A stretch of DNA of 64,000 nucleotides from an uncultured Clostridium sp. (GCA_958438515.1 CAUBRZ010000003.1:1-64000), one strand, 5' to 3'; shown: positions 47,782-58,300, counted from the first letter of the stretch. Translations and numbers: made by a program. Notes: generated by a model from the sequence alone, not told the origin.

Positions 47782-49774
47782 TTAAGATTCTTCATTTACT
47801 TCCTGTTTTTCATCTCTTTTAGCTAGAAAACCAACTTTATACTTGTCCAAAATGTATCCTAAACTCTTCGAAAATTCTTTTAACATGACAATTTTTATTG
47901 AAGGATCTTTTCCTTTCAAATAGTCATCAATAATTTGCTTTAGCTGTTTTATATTTTTCATTTCAGGTTCTATTTGTTTTGTATATTTATCAGCTCTATC
48001 TATCAATTTTTCTTTAATTAGCACAATATCCTCATTAGTAGCACATGAAATTCTTTGGAACAATTGGAAAGGATCATAATATTTAAAAATTGGAATATCC
48101 ATACATTCCTTATCAAATTTCTCATAAAATTGTTCCATTTTCATTGGAATGCATTTTATAATATCCTCTGCTTTTTCTGTATACATTTTATCATTTAACT
48201 GTTCATTTAACATATTAAAATGTTTTAGTATATCTTCCATATCTTCTGCAACTTCTTCAATTGCAATTTTTCCTAATTCCTCTTCTACATTATCACAATA
48301 TTTAGAGTTCAAAGATGCTATATTCATGCCATTTAAAAATAATACTTTTAAAATTTTTAAATCATATTTTATAAGTCCTTTTCTTGAAAAATAGCTAAAA
48401 TATGCAAATAGTTTTACAGTATCTATTAAATTTATTTTGCCTTCCTTTATTTCTGTAAGAACCTCTTCAATGACTCCATCAAATTGATCATCTGAAATTT
48501 TCCAATATTCTTCTGTAAGTAATCTCTTATATGCTGGTAAATTTTCAGTATCTATTGTATTTCTTATTGTTTCCATATTATCTTTAAAAATCTTCATATC
48601 AAATATACGAGTTCTTACATAATATTCAATAAATTTAAAGAATCTATATTCAGATTTAAAATTATAATAATAGTTATTATCAAATTCCTTTATATAAAAT
48701 TGTCTATTATCCATTAAGATTCTAGAAGATACTAATATAGATTTATATTCTTCATTATCCTTGATATTTACAAATTTATCTTTGGTTATTTTTCCTGCTT
48801 TTATTTCAAAAGATACAGCTATTGTAAAAATCAACATAGTTTGCATTACTCTATGATTTGTATTTGGATAAGATTTATTTACCATCTCATATATCTTTTT
48901 AAAATCATTTAGTGCATGTTTCAAAATTCTCAAATTTCTTGTTCCACTTCTATTAAAAGTAGAAATAATCAGTCCTGTATTTTCTCTTAAAAATCTAATT
49001 AAATCTGGATTATTTTCATAGCGCATTAAAATTCCATTTATAATATAATCAAATTTAGGTGCATATTCAAAAGTTTCACCAATTAATTTTTCCTTAATTC
49101 TCTCATAGTCATTTGCCTTATCAAAGACATGTTCTATCTTATCTTGAATTTTTTCTACCATTGGCTTATCAGTTTTATTTAGCTCATTTTGCTTATCTAA
49201 TAAATATGTTGCGATAAAAGTCTTCATCTCTAAATTAGAACTCTTTAGTTTAGTAGCTAATTCTTTTTCATTACAGATGATAATTGTTTTTATATGATCA
49301 TGTTCAACAAAATTATTGATATACCCTAAAATATCAATAACATCTACATTCGCTCTTTCTAAATCGTCAAAGCAAAGCACTTTATCATCAGTTGAAAAAA
49401 ACTCTCCATAATCAACTTTATCCCCATTTTGTGTGACACCAAAAAAATTGGCCATATCAATTCCTGTTTTTGCATATTCAGGAATTGTGTGTTGATCATT
49501 TGCGTTCATAAATTTTCTCAAGTTTTTATCCATTAACTGTGTGGTTTCAATAAAGATTTTTTTACTAATTTCTTCTAGATTAGATATTCCATATAAAGAC
49601 ATATAAATAGTTGTATATCTTTTTCCATTTAACTGCATTGACTCTATTTTTTTCCTGATTTTATTATTCCAAAAATGAGTTTTTCCGTGACCCCCATTCT
49701 CCGTTTATCATTACTGCATAATCAGTATAATCTGACCTTATATAATCTAAAATACTTTCAACTAAATCTTCCAT
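47782..49774 (-). CDS. KAP-family P-loop NTPase, with one CGG +1 shift inside Walker A
   Basis: Large P-loop ATPase of the KAP/STAND-like type. The start ATG at 49774 follows GGAGGAGAAC; it begins MEDLVESILDYIRSDYTDYA. CGG at 49685-49687 is codon 30. Skipping the C yields MINGEWGSGKTHFWNNKIRK, a perfect Walker A, and continues to 47782 (663 aa). Walker B is VLCFDDLERANVDVIDILGY. The rest is a long helical region ending CDEKQEVNEES-like acidic tail. KAP ATPases occur in membrane-associated complexes and some antiphage systems; there is no membrane insert or partner here. Without the shift only about 34 residues are made. Confidence 0.83.
49685..49687 (-). other. In-frame CGG, +1 frameshift site (KAP NTPase Walker A)
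   Basis: TCA-CGG-A is read as TCA-(C)-GGA, giving Gly30 of GEWGSGKTHFW, the glycine next to the catalytic lysine. A second CGG (AAC|GGA, 49701) 14 bases upstream is out of phase and silent. Confidence 0.93.
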
Positions 49775-49803
49775 GTTCTCCTCCTTTGTTTTATGTTTGA
49801 CTT

Positions 49804-50508
49804 TTAATCTTTTGCAATTGTTAAAACACCTATATTTTTAGGACTTGCTAGCTTTAAAACTCCACAACATTCCCTTACTGTACTACCAGTTGTAAAAATA
49901 TCATCAACCAAAACTATAGATTTATTTTCTAATTTTTTAACATTTTTCAATTTATATACATTTCTTACATTTATTAATCTATTTTCTTTATTTAGCTTAC
50001 TTTGCTCTATTACATTTTTAGTTTTAAAAAGACTATCATTATCTAAACATAGGTTAGTATGTTTTGCAATCTCTTTAGCAATTAAATAACTCTGATTATA
50101 GCCTCTTTGTTTAAACCTTTTTCTACTAATCGGAACTGGAATAATTGTATCATAATTTTTTAAAAATTCAAATAACTTTTCATGTTTTAATAAAAAATTT
50201 GTAAACATTTTATACAAATATGCATTATCATTAAACTTATAATTCAAAATACAACCTCTCACAATACCTTCATACTTAAAAGCATAAAAATGCTCAGAAA
50301 AATTATATTGACTATAATCATATTTTTCAATCAAAAACTTAGCACGCCTTTCTAAAAGCTGCTTACATTTATTACACAAAAAATCCTTATTAATTCTTCC
50401 ACATATACCACACACAGGTGGAAAGATTAGGGGGACAGGACTAAAACATTTCATTTTTTTGTCATTTTTTGTCATTTCGTTGGGTATTACTTTTTTCTTA
50501 TTATTCAT
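49804..50508 (-). CDS. comF: ComF-family phosphoribosyltransferase-like protein
   Basis: About 234 aa by the ATG at 50508; other starts are 50529 (GTG), 50475 and 50454. Zinc finger FPPVCGICGRINKDFLCNKC, then the PRTase fold with IIPVPISRKRFKQRGYNQSY and SIVLVDDIFTTGSTVRECC. ComF takes part in DNA uptake. The 5' end lies in REP-like copy B (50432-50463), so the first 20-25 residues may be repeat-derived and the native start cannot be fixed. dprA elsewhere in the window suggests competence functions. Confidence 0.85.
   Translation of the reverse strand: MNNKKKVIPNEMTKNDKKMKCFSPVPLIFPPVCGICGRINKDFLCNKCKQLLERRAKFLIEKYDYSQYNFSEHFYAFKYEGIVRGCILNYKFNDNAYLYKMFTNFLLKHEKLFEFLKNYDTIIPVPISRKRFKQRGYNQSYLIAKEIAKHTNLCLDNDSLFKTKNVIEQSKLNKENRLINVRNVYKLKNVKKLENKSIVLVDDIFTTGSTVRECCGVLKLASPKNIGVLTIAKD
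50432..50463 (-). repeat. REP-like element copy B at the 5' end of comF
   Basis: Minus strand GACAAAAAAATGAAATGTTT with TAGTCCTGTCCCCC, matching copies A and C. It lies 50 bp from the RAYT gene end. Confidence 0.65.
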
Positions 50509-50512
50509 ATTT

Positions 50513-51277
50513 TTAACTTTCAGACTCACTTTTATGCAATCTTCTATAAATTGTTGTCACACTGATATCTAAAATGTTTGATAATTCTTTTTGGGAAAAT
50601 TTATATTGATTTGAAATTAAATAACAAATAAATTTTTGAAGTAAAACTTTATCATTTCTTAATTGTTCTAATTTTATTTTTTCTTTTGTTAAAAATTCTC
50701 TTAATGGCTTTTTTAGACTTATTTTTTCATTTTCAAAATTTAGATTCTGATATTCTATAGACTTAAATTCTTTGATATAATTCTCTGGTGAATTAAAAAT
50801 AAATTTTAATATTCTTGTATTTAAAAAACCTGTTTTATTGATGTAATCATTATAAGAAGAATATTTATATTTTCCTTCTTCTTTTGTTATATTAGCTTTT
50901 ACCGGATTCATATGAATATATTTTATACAAGTATACATCTGTTTTTGATTAATTATTGGTTTTGATTTAAATCGATTTCTAAATACATACCCAACTCTAT
51001 TTTTTCTTTTATTATAATACATTGCATATCTTGCATTAACTTTTTGCATAAAATTACTAATATTTTGTATTTGACTTGAATAAAGCATTAGATGTGCATG
51101 ATTATTCATAATACAATATGCAATAATATCAATATTATATTTTAAGTAATATTGTTTTAATAAAGATAAGTATTTTTCTTTCTCCTCCTCTTCTTGAAAT
51201 ATAAGCTCTCTATTGATTCCTTGAACCATATGATGACATACAATTTCTCCTAATAAGTCTCTATTTCTTCTTGACAA
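50513..51277 (-). CDS. REP-associated tyrosine transposase (RAYT, Y1_Tnp family)
   Basis: 254 aa. Y1 single-strand transposase core: CHHMVQGINRELIFQEEEEK, IIAYCIMNNHAHLMLYSSQI (HuH-like NHAHL) and NISNFMQKVNARYAMYYNKR with the nucleophile Tyr region. The C terminus carries a helix-turn-helix (KFSQKELSNILDISVTTIYR), common in RAYTs. RAYTs are domesticated relatives of the IS200/IS605 transposases that spread REP hairpins. TTG start behind GGAGAAAAAAGAA. Three REP-like copies in the window fit this. Confidence 0.88.
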   Translation of the reverse strand: MSRRNRDLLGEIVCHHMVQGINRELIFQEEEEKEKYLSLLKQYYLKYNIDIIAYCIMNNHAHLMLYSSQIQNISNFMQKVNARYAMYYNKRKNRVGYVFRNRFKSKPIINQKQMYTCIKYIHMNPVKANITKEEGKYKYSSYNDYINKTGFLNTRILKFIFNSPENYIKEFKSIEYQNLNFENEKISLKKPLREFLTKEKIKLEQLRNDKVLLQKFICYLISNQYKFSQKELSNILDISVTTIYRRLHKSESES

Positions 51278-51467
51278 TTCTTTTTTCTCCTTTCATATAT
51301 TTTTTATAACTTTTTATATTTTTCAAAGTTACATAATATATAATGGATTATACTACATAATAATACTGTTTGCAAATTTTTTCATCGCATTTTTCCCTAA
51401 ACTTAGCCCTTTTTTTACTTATTTTTGCAACCTTCGACAAAAAACAACTAGAAAAAGCGAATAAAAT

Positions 51468-51487
51468 AAGTAGTGTCCCCACTACTT
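51468..51487 (-). terminator. Terminator overlapping the recD2 stop codon
   Basis: Minus strand hairpin AAGTAGTG-GGGA-CACTACTT begins at the last sense codon of recD2 (its TAG is inside the stem) and is followed by TTTTAT...TTTTT. The GGGGACA loop resembles the REP core. Confidence 0.65.
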
Positions 51488-53697
51488 CATTTTATATTCT
51501 AGTCCTGTATTTCTTTTTTTACTATCTATATTTTGCACCATAAATTCTATTAAATTTTCACTTCCAATTACAATTAATAACTTTTTTGCCCTCGTTATTC
51601 CTGTATATAAAAGGTTTCGTGTTAATAACATTGGCGATGATTGTGGTATTGCCATAATTACTACATCAAATTCGCTTCCGTTGTGCTTTATGTATTGTTA
51701 TTGCATAACTATGTTCTATTTGATCTAAATCCGTAAAATCATACCATGCTATTTTTTCATCATCAAATTTTATTTCTATTTGTTTTTCTTTTTCATCAAT
51801 TTCTAGAATTGTTCCAATTTCTCCATTAAAAACTCCTGATCCTATTTCTTTTTTTCCAGGCACATCCTTTTCCCAATAGATATCATAATTGTTTTTTATT
51901 TGCATTACTCTATCTCCTTGCCTAAAAGTTGCTCCCATTGATACTTTTTCTGGTAAATTATAAAGGTTTGGATTTAGATTTTCTTGTAAAATCTTGTTTA
52001 ACTCTCTAGTTCCTAACATCCCTTTTTTAGTAGGAGATAATACTTGTATATTTTCAAAGAAATCATAATTTCCATATTTTTCTAATCTCCCTGTACATAA
52101 AGATACAATCTGCGATATCATTTTTTCTTGATTACTTTCTTTTATGAAAAAGAAGTCTTGTATTGTATCTTCTCCTTCTTCTTGTTTTGTTAAAAAACCT
52201 TCCCCATTGTTTACTCTATGTGCATTTAATATTATTTTGCTTTTTGCTGCTTGTCTAAATATTTTATCCAAATGTATAGTTGGAATCTTATTTGAGTGTA
52301 TAAAATCTTTCAATATACTTCCCGGTCCCACTGATGCAAGCTGGTCAACATCCCCTACTAATACAAGTTTCGTACCTTGATAAATACATTTTAATAAATA
52401 GTTCATTAAAAACATGTCTACCATTGATACTTCATCTACTATAATAATATCAGCATCTATCGGCGCTCCTTCATAATCATTTGTATTTTTATATAAATTG
52501 TCTTCATTTATTTTTCCAATTTCTAATAGCCTATGCAGAGTTGATGCTTCCTTTCCAGTTGTTTCTGTCATTCTTTTTGCAGCTCTTCCAGTTGGTGCTG
52601 CTAAAACTACCTTTTTCCCAGTATTTTCATATATATCAATTATATTTTTTATAATTGTAGTCTTTCCTGTACCTGGTCCTCCTGTTATTATTGTAACATT
52701 TTTTTCGTTAATTAACTTTAGTGCTTCTTTTTGTTTTTCTGATAATTCTATATCTGTACTTTTTTCTACTTTTTTGAGTTCTGAGTTTAGATTAGATACC
52801 CTTTTTATATTTTTATATTTTTGCAGTCTATTTATTCTAAAAGCTATTTCTTCTTCTGTATTATAAAATGAATATAAGTATACATATTCTTGATTTTCCC
52901 TCTTTTCAATCACTATTTCGTTTCTTACTTTTAAGTAAATTATCCCATTTTCTACGTCTTCTGCTGTAACATTTAATAAAGATATTACAAATTCTATTAA
53001 ATTATCTTTTTGTACACAAGAATGCCCATTATATGTACTTCTAATTAATCCATATTTTATTCCGACTTGTTACTCTTTTTTCATTATTATAATCCATTCC
53101 TAATTCTAATGCCATTTTATCTATTTTGCTAAAGTCTACACCTCTTGTTAAGTCTATTAATATATACGGATTTGATTCAATTTCTTCAATGGCTTTAGTT
53201 CCAAATAAATCAAATATTTTTTTTGCATATTCTACTCCAATCCCAAATTTTTCTAAAAATCCTACTATTTGCCACACTTCCCAATTTTCAATAAAACTTT
53301 CAGAAATTTCTTGTGCTTTTATTTTTGATATTCCTTTTACTTCTGATAGTTTTTCTGGCTCATATCTAAAAACATGTATAGTTTCTTCTCCAAACTTTTT
53401 TATTATTCGTTTAGCAAGTGCTACTCCTATGCCTTTTATATTCCCATTTGACAAATATCTTTCTAATGCTTGCATTGTCTGTGGCATCATTTTATCAAAT
53501 GTATCTATTTTAAACTGTCTACCATACTCTTTATGTTCTACAAATTTTCCGATTAATTTTAAAGTATCTCCTGCATTTACAAATGGTAAATATCCAACTA
53601 CTGTTGTTAATTCCTCATCAGTTTCAAAACTTGCAATTGTATAACCATTTATTTCATTTCTATAAATAATATCTTGTATTTCGCCTATTATTTCCAT
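51482..53697 (-). CDS. recD2: RecD2-like helicase, with two CGG +1 shifts
   Basis: Superfamily 1B DNA helicase acting in repair. N-terminal OB-like and HhH region (LERYLSNGNIKGIGVALAKR, KLSEVKGISKIKAQEISESF), Walker A IITGGPGTGKTTIIKNIIDI, Walker B DADIIIVDEVSMVDM. CGG at 53062-53064 and 51678-51680 break the frame. Skipping both C residues gives EKRVTSGIKYGLIRSTYNGH and TIHKAQGSEFDVVIMAIPQS (motif VI region) with MLLTRNLLYTGITRAKKLLI and an end at TAG 51482-51484. The total is 737 aa, a normal RecD2 length. The start at 53697 follows TTGGAGAAATTA. Without the shifts three non-functional pieces result. Confidence 0.92.
51678..51680 (-). other. In-frame CGG, +1 frameshift site (recD2 site 2)
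   Basis: CAA-CGG-A is read as CAA-(C)-GGA, giving Gly673 in IHKAQGSEFDVV, a conserved helicase motif. Confidence 0.95.
53062..53064 (-). other. In-frame CGG, +1 frameshift site (recD2 site 1)
   Basis: AGT-CGG-A is read as AGT-(C)-GGA, giving Ser-Gly212 in KRVTSGIKYGL. Confidence 0.92.
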
Positions 53698-53811
53698 TAA
53701 TTTCTCCAATCTTATTTATTTTTAGTCTATCATATATACCCTTTATTTTCAAGCTTTAACAAGTATAATATATTATGATTTTATGAACTTATTTTCGACA
53801 TAAATCCACAT

Positions 53812-53840
53812 AAAAAATGAAATATTTTTATCCTGTCCCC
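53812..53840 (+). repeat. REP-like element copy C
   Basis: Plus strand AAAAAATGAAATATTTTTAT then CCTGTCCCC, matching copies A and B in inverse orientation. It touches the stop of the neighbouring gene. Confidence 0.6.
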
Positions 53841-54184
53841 TAAACATTATCAATTATATCTTTGCATTCTTTCCAATTAACTACTTCTAAACATTCATAT
53901 TCATTTGATAGTTTTTTTAATATTTCTTTTGTGTTGTCTGTTGATTTTAAATCTGCCACAATTATGTTTTTTAGATATTCTTCTTTTCCATATAATATTC
54001 TAAATAGACTTGAACGTAAAAACCCCTCTATTTTATCTTCTTGATTTTTTACAGCTATTATTAGGTATATCCCATCTGGTTGAAATTTTGTGCATGTATT
54101 TATATATATTATGTTTTTTATAATTTCAAATAAGCCATATATTGCTAATGTCCAAAAAATTGTATGTATAATAAATTCCACCAT
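53840..54184 (-). CDS. Small membrane-anchored protein with glycosyltransferase-2-like fold
   Basis: 114 aa. One N-terminal membrane helix (FIIHTIFWTLAIYGLFEIIK), then YLIIAVKNQEDKIEGFLRSS, NIIVADLKSTDNTKEILKKL: the beta-alpha start of a GT-A fold (D.gStDnT pattern), without room for the acceptor half. Probably a short clostridial protein family rather than an active transferase. Its stop overlaps REP copy C. Confidence 0.6.
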   Translation of the reverse strand: MVEFIIHTIFWTLAIYGLFEIIKNIIYINTCTKFQPDGIYLIIAVKNQEDKIEGFLRSSLFRILYGKEEYLKNIIVADLKSTDNTKEILKKLSNEYECLEVVNWKECKDIIDNV

Positions 54185-54273
54185 TTCCTATCCTCCTATT
54201 GTTTTATTATATGTTTATTTTTTAAAATAGCTACATTATATTTGTACTATTTTATAGTTAATTAGAATAAACA

Positions 54274-54316
54274 AATAAACTGAAATAGAATAAAATATTC
54301 TACTTCAGTTTATTAT
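54274..54316 (-). terminator. Terminator of the prepilin-like gene
   Basis: Hairpin AATAAACTGAA.TAGAATA...TATTCTA.TTCAGTTTATT, downstream of the stop at 54352. Confidence 0.75.
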
Positions 54317-54351
54317 AATATTTATCATTATTTTAAGTATTTACAATATTT

Positions 54352-55758
54352 TTATGGTCTATTTTCATTTGAATATACATTATTTGATAAATTCTGGTCA
54401 CTACACCAAATCTCATACACATCAAATTGTCTTTCACTGTAGTATGTTCCTGACCAAACCGCTCCTACTAAAGCTCCTTCTGGAATATTTAAACTTCTCG
54501 CACAAAGTAAAGTCATGTCTGTTACTCCAGAAGATTCACTTAAAAAAGAACCACAAAAAGACTTACAATCTGTAATAGAAGTTCCTAAAGCAAGCACTCC
54601 TGAATTTTCTACTACATATGTAGCAGGTGTTTGACAATAGATAGTAATATATTTTCCTTGACATTGTTTATCTATTTTAAATTTTAAATCATCACCAACA
54701 CAACCTTCAGCTTTTCCTACTTTCGAAAATGTAGAAAAATCTCTATCAAAGCATTCCTTTGGTAAGGCATCTGCTGCATATCCTTCTTCTGGTTCAACCA
54801 TTCCGTTTAGTGTTAATGTTGGATAATCTCCACTACCTGTTGATGTAATCCATGTATCAGATTGTTTTTCATTTCCTGCTTTATCATATGCTTTTACAGA
54901 AACTCTATATTGTGTATTTCTTGATAAACCTTCAATTTCATATGTATTTGTAGTACTTTCACCTTTTTCTTCATTGTCAATATAGTATTTATATTTAGCT
55001 ATTCCACTACTTGCATATTCTCCTGTTGCATCATCAGCATCTTCTGCATTTGTTACTATTTTTATACTGGTTGCTTTAGCCTTTGAGCTATTAGTATCAA
55101 TTTCACATTTTTTTGGTGGTAATTTATCTATGTTTTTTATTATGATACTACTTGTTTTTGACTCTGCACCATCTGTTGCTGTAAATATATATGTTCCATT
55201 TGTACTTATTATATATAATCCCTTACTATTTTTTGTCAATTCATTTTGAGCTGTTATATTTACATTTCCACCATTTGTACTTTCTGCTGTTACTCTTAAA
55301 GTTATATCTTGGTTTGTATCTTCATTTGTACTCAATTCGTATTCTATATTTATTCCTGTAACACTATCTCCTATTCTTACTTTCAAGTTTTCATCTATTG
55401 TATAATCGTATCCTTTATATTCTCCTGTTATTTGCTTACCATTTAGTTTTGCTGTTATTCCTTCTAAATCTTTACTATTTTCTAATTGCCCCGGTTCTTC
55501 TTCACTTCCTGCTAATGTTTCTAATGTTACTTTATTTCCTTTTTGTAATTCTTCTGCTTGTATTGCTGCTATTGCAAGTTCTATTTCTTCTCTTATTTCT
55601 GCCTTTTTTGTTTCCTCTTTTGCAGTTGTTGCTTTAGAAAGTAATCCATTTTCTCCTGTTAAAGTTGCAATGCTTATTCCTGCTAAAATCAATAATACAA
55701 TTATTGTGATTACCAATGCTATTAATGTTATACCTTTATTCTTGTTTAGTTTTATCAT
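54352..55758 (-). CDS. Secreted prepilin-like protein with Ig-like repeats
   Basis: 468 aa. MIKLNKNKG|ITLIALVITI is a class III/type IV prepilin leader with cleavage after Gly9, followed by the hydrophobic helix VLLILAGISIATLTGENGLL. The body holds an amphipathic helix, then two Ig/fibronectin-like domains (residues about 135-225 and 215-315: YKYYIDNEEKGESTTNTYEI, YRVSVKAYDKAGNEKQSDTW) and a unique C-terminal domain with paired Cys (KECFDRDF, CVGD, CQGKYITIYCQTP, CKSFCG, CARSL). Presumably exported and processed by the A24 peptidase at 4967. Surface adhesin or pseudopilin role is inference. Confidence 0.78.
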   Translation of the reverse strand: MIKLNKNKGITLIALVITIIVLLILAGISIATLTGENGLLSKATTAKEETKKAEIREEIELAIAAIQAEELQKGNKVTLETLAGSEEEPGQLENSKDLEGITAKLNGKQITGEYKGYDYTIDENLKVRIGDSVTGINIEYELSTNEDTNQDITLRVTAESTNGGNVNITAQNELTKNSKGLYIISTNGTYIFTATDGAESKTSSIIIKNIDKLPPKKCEIDTNSSKAKATSIKIVTNAEDADDATGEYASSGIAKYKYYIDNEEKGESTTNTYEIEGLSRNTQYRVSVKAYDKAGNEKQSDTWITSTGSGDYPTLTLNGMVEPEEGYAADALPKECFDRDFSTFSKVGKAEGCVGDDLKFKIDKQCQGKYITIYCQTPATYVVENSGVLALGTSITDCKSFCGSFLSESSGVTDMTLLCARSLNIPEGALVGAVWSGTYYSERQFDVYEIWCSDQNLSNNVYSNENRP

Positions 55759-55940
55759 TTTTTATCTCTCCTTCTTTTGTAATTTTTATGCAGGATAACC
55801 TGTAATTTTAATATAGCACATTTTTTTTAAAATTTCAATATAATGTTTTTATTTTTTATAATTGTAAAATAAAATAAATAATTCTACAATACTAACAATA
55901 GATTTTATATTTATTTTCCCATCACAACACTTGGACAAAA

Positions 55941-55981
55941 CAAAAAAGATAGACTACCATATAGTAATTTATCTTTTTTAT
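55941..55981 (-). terminator. Terminator of the ribosomal alpha operon
   Basis: Hairpin AAAAAGATAAATTACTAT...GGTAGTCTATCTTTTT with a T-run on the minus strand, after rplQ. Confidence 0.8.
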
Positions 55982-55998
55982 CAATATTTTAATTATTC

Positions 55999-56535
55999 CT
56001 AAATAAGTTGTAATATTGCAACTTCTGCTCCGTCTCCTCTACGAGGTCCAGCTTTTATTATACGAGTATAACCTCCTACATTTTTACCAGCATATTTTGG
56101 AGCTATTTCATTAAACAATTTTGATGGTAAATCTACATTATTACCTTCACTATCTTTTACTTTATTTAATGTTTTCATCATTTTTCTTCTAGCATTTAAT
56201 CTAGATGGCATATCTTTTTGTCTCTTTTCAGTAGTTTCTTCTTTTACTACTTTTAAATATTCTTTTCCGTTTTTGCTTTTTACTAATTCTGTTTCTTTGT
56301 TACCTTTTGCATCTAATTTAGCTTTTACTACTTTAACATCTACCATCTCAAAGTTGTCTTTTTCTTTTATTGCAAGTGATATTAAACTATCAGCAATTGA
56401 TTTTACTTCTTTAGCTCTAGCTAAAGTTGTTTCAACTTTTCCATACATAATAAGGTCAGTTGTTAAAGTTTTTAGCATTGCCATTCTTATATCTGTTGGT
56501 TTTCCTAATTTTCTATTAGTAGCCAATTTTTTCAC
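55999..56535 (-). CDS. rplQ: 50S ribosomal protein L17, enlarged
   Basis: 178 aa; typical L17 has 113-130. Start KKLATNRKLGKPTDIRMAML and end IAPKYAGKNVGGYTRIIKAG are canonical. About 45 extra residues (VVKAKLDAKGNKETELVKSK ... VVKEETTEKRQ, roughly residues 65-110) are inserted between helix 3 and the central segment. Last gene of the operon. Confidence 0.95.
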   Translation of the reverse strand: MKKLATNRKLGKPTDIRMAMLKTLTTDLIMYGKVETTLARAKEVKSIADSLISLAIKEKDNFEMVDVKVVKAKLDAKGNKETELVKSKNGKEYLKVVKEETTEKRQKDMPSRLNARRKMMKTLNKVKDSEGNNVDLPSKLFNEIAPKYAGKNVGGYTRIIKAGPRRGDGAEVAILQLI

Positions 56536-56554
56536 TCTCCTTTAACCCTAATTT

Positions 56555-57502
56555 TTACTCGTCTTCTTTAGCAAAATCTAATCCTAGTGAATGTAATTTT
56601 GCTGTTACTTCGTCAAATGATTTCTTACCTAAATTTCTTACTTTCATCATATCTGTTTCTGATTTATTTGTTAAATCTTCAACTGTAGCAATTCCAGCTC
56701 TTTTTAAACAATTGAATGATCTTACAGATAATTCTAATTCTTCAATTGACATTTCTAATACTTTTTCTTTTTTAGATTCTTCTTTTTCTATCATAACTTG
56801 CGTATTTTTTGTAGCTTCTGATAAATCTATAAATAATTCTAAATGTCCTGTCATTACCTTAGCTGCTAAACTTAAAGCTTCATGTGCTTTTAAGCTTCCA
56901 TCTGTCCAAACTTCGATTACTAATTTATCATAATCAACCATTTGTCCAACTCTTGTATTTTCTACTTGATAGTTTACTTTTTTTACAGGTGTATATATTG
57001 AATCTATTGGAAGTACAGATATGTCTTGATTTGGCTTTTTATTTTTATCTGATGAATTGTATCCTCTACCTCTATCAGCTGTCATTTCCATTTTTAAGTG
57101 TCCACCTTCAGAAACAGTTGCTATATGTAAGTCTGGATTTAATATTTCAACAGTTCCATCTGTTATAATATCTGATGCTAAGACTTCTCCTGCACCTTTA
57201 TAATCAATTCTTAACACTTTTTCTTCATTTTCATCAAATTTTAATCTTACATTTTTAAGATTAACAATAATCTCTGGCACATCTTCTACCACATTTTGTA
57301 TACTTGAAAATTCATGTAATACTCCATCAATCTTTACACTTGTTATGCTACATCCTGGAAGTGATGAAAGTAAAATTCTTCTAAGAGAATTTCCTATTGT
57401 TACTCCATAACCTCTTTCTAATGGTTCACATACAAATTTTGCATAATTTTTTGTATCATCGACTTCTAGACATTCAATATTTGGCTTTTCAAATTCTATC
57501 AT
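56555..57502 (-). CDS. rpoA: RNA polymerase alpha subunit
   Basis: 315 aa. N-terminal assembly domain ([39 protein letters not shown]) and C-terminal DNA-binding domain ([40 protein letters not shown]). No CGG in the gene. Lies between rpsD and rplQ as usual. Confidence 0.98.
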   Translation of the reverse strand: MIEFEKPNIECLEVDDTKNYAKFVCEPLERGYGVTIGNSLRRILLSSLPGCSITSVKIDGVLHEFSSIQNVVEDVPEIIVNLKNVRLKFDENEEKVLRIDYKGAGEVLASDIITDGTVEILNPDLHIATVSEGGHLKMEMTADRGRGYNSSDKNKKPNQDISVLPIDSIYTPVKKVNYQVENTRVGQMVDYDKLVIEVWTDGSLKAHEALSLAAKVMTGHLELFIDLSEATKNTQVMIEKEESKKEKVLEMSIEELELSVRSFNCLKRAGIATVEDLTNKSETDMMKVRNLGKKSFDEVTAKLHSLGLDFAKEDE

Positions 57503-57618
57503 TTTTACCTCCTAATATTCGAGAGTATATCTCAAATTTTTTAAAACTGTATAAGTTTTGACTTTTATAAGTAAAATTTTTAAAGTTTTGATTAAACCTT
57601 TTTTATTACTTTTAGTTA

Positions 57619-58245
57619 TTATTTTGAGTAAAGCTCTACTATTAAATGTTCTTCGATTGGAATATCAATATCTTCTCTAGACGCTAATCTAATTACTTTA
57701 CCACTTATGTTTTTACTATCTTTTTCAAGCCATGCAGGTACTGGTCTTTTGCTAGATTCTTCTACATTTACTTTGATTGTAGGATTATCTTTTTTACTTT
57801 CTCTAACTGTTATAATATCTCCTGGTTTTACTAAATAAGATGGAATATCTACTTTTTTACCATTTACTTCAAATTGTGCATGGTTTACAAATTGTCTAGC
57901 TTGTGCTCTAGATACTCCAAACCCTAATCTATAAACAACGTTATCTAATCTACTTTCTAAAATTTGTAATAAGTTTTCACCTGTTACACCTTTTTTATTA
58001 GAAGCCATTTCAAAATATTTTCTAAATTGTTTTTCTCCGACTCCATAATATGCTTTTGTTTTTTGTTTTTCTCTTAATTGAGTTCCGTATTCAGAAAGTT
58101 TTGCTCTTTTTTGTCCATGTTGTCCTGGTGCATAATTTCTTCTTGATATACTACATTTATCAGAATAACATCTTTCACCTTTTAAGAACAATTTTTGTCC
58201 TTCTCTACGGCATCTACGGCATTGTTCGTCTTTATATCTTGCCAT
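57619..58245 (-). CDS. rpsD: 30S ribosomal protein S4
   Basis: 208 aa. Zinc-type N terminus ([20 protein letters not shown]), then the S4 RNA-binding domain ([40 protein letters not shown]). In many bacteria S4 autoregulates its operon; see the structured leader before rpsM. GTC|GGA and TAC|GGA contain out-of-phase CGGs. Confidence 0.97.
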   Translation of the reverse strand: MARYKDEQCRRCRREGQKLFLKGERCYSDKCSISRRNYAPGQHGQKRAKLSEYGTQLREKQKTKAYYGVGEKQFRKYFEMASNKKGVTGENLLQILESRLDNVVYRLGFGVSRAQARQFVNHAQFEVNGKKVDIPSYLVKPGDIITVRESKKDNPTIKVNVEESSKRPVPAWLEKDSKNISGKVIRLASREDIDIPIEEHLIVELYSK

Positions 58246-58300
58246 TTTTTTACTCCTTTCATTCTACTTTTCCATTTCTTTTTATGAATTTTTTATAAAA

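Noticed and set aside
47782..49774. Antiphage defence island around the KAP NTPase
   Set aside because: No effector, nuclease or partner gene of a known defence system is adjacent; the neighbours are comF and spoVT.
55398..55637. Leucine-rich open frames opposite real genes (for example 55398-55637 and 56884-57168 on the plus strand)
   Set aside because: Antisense shadows produced by AT-rich coding sequence; no start sites and biased composition.
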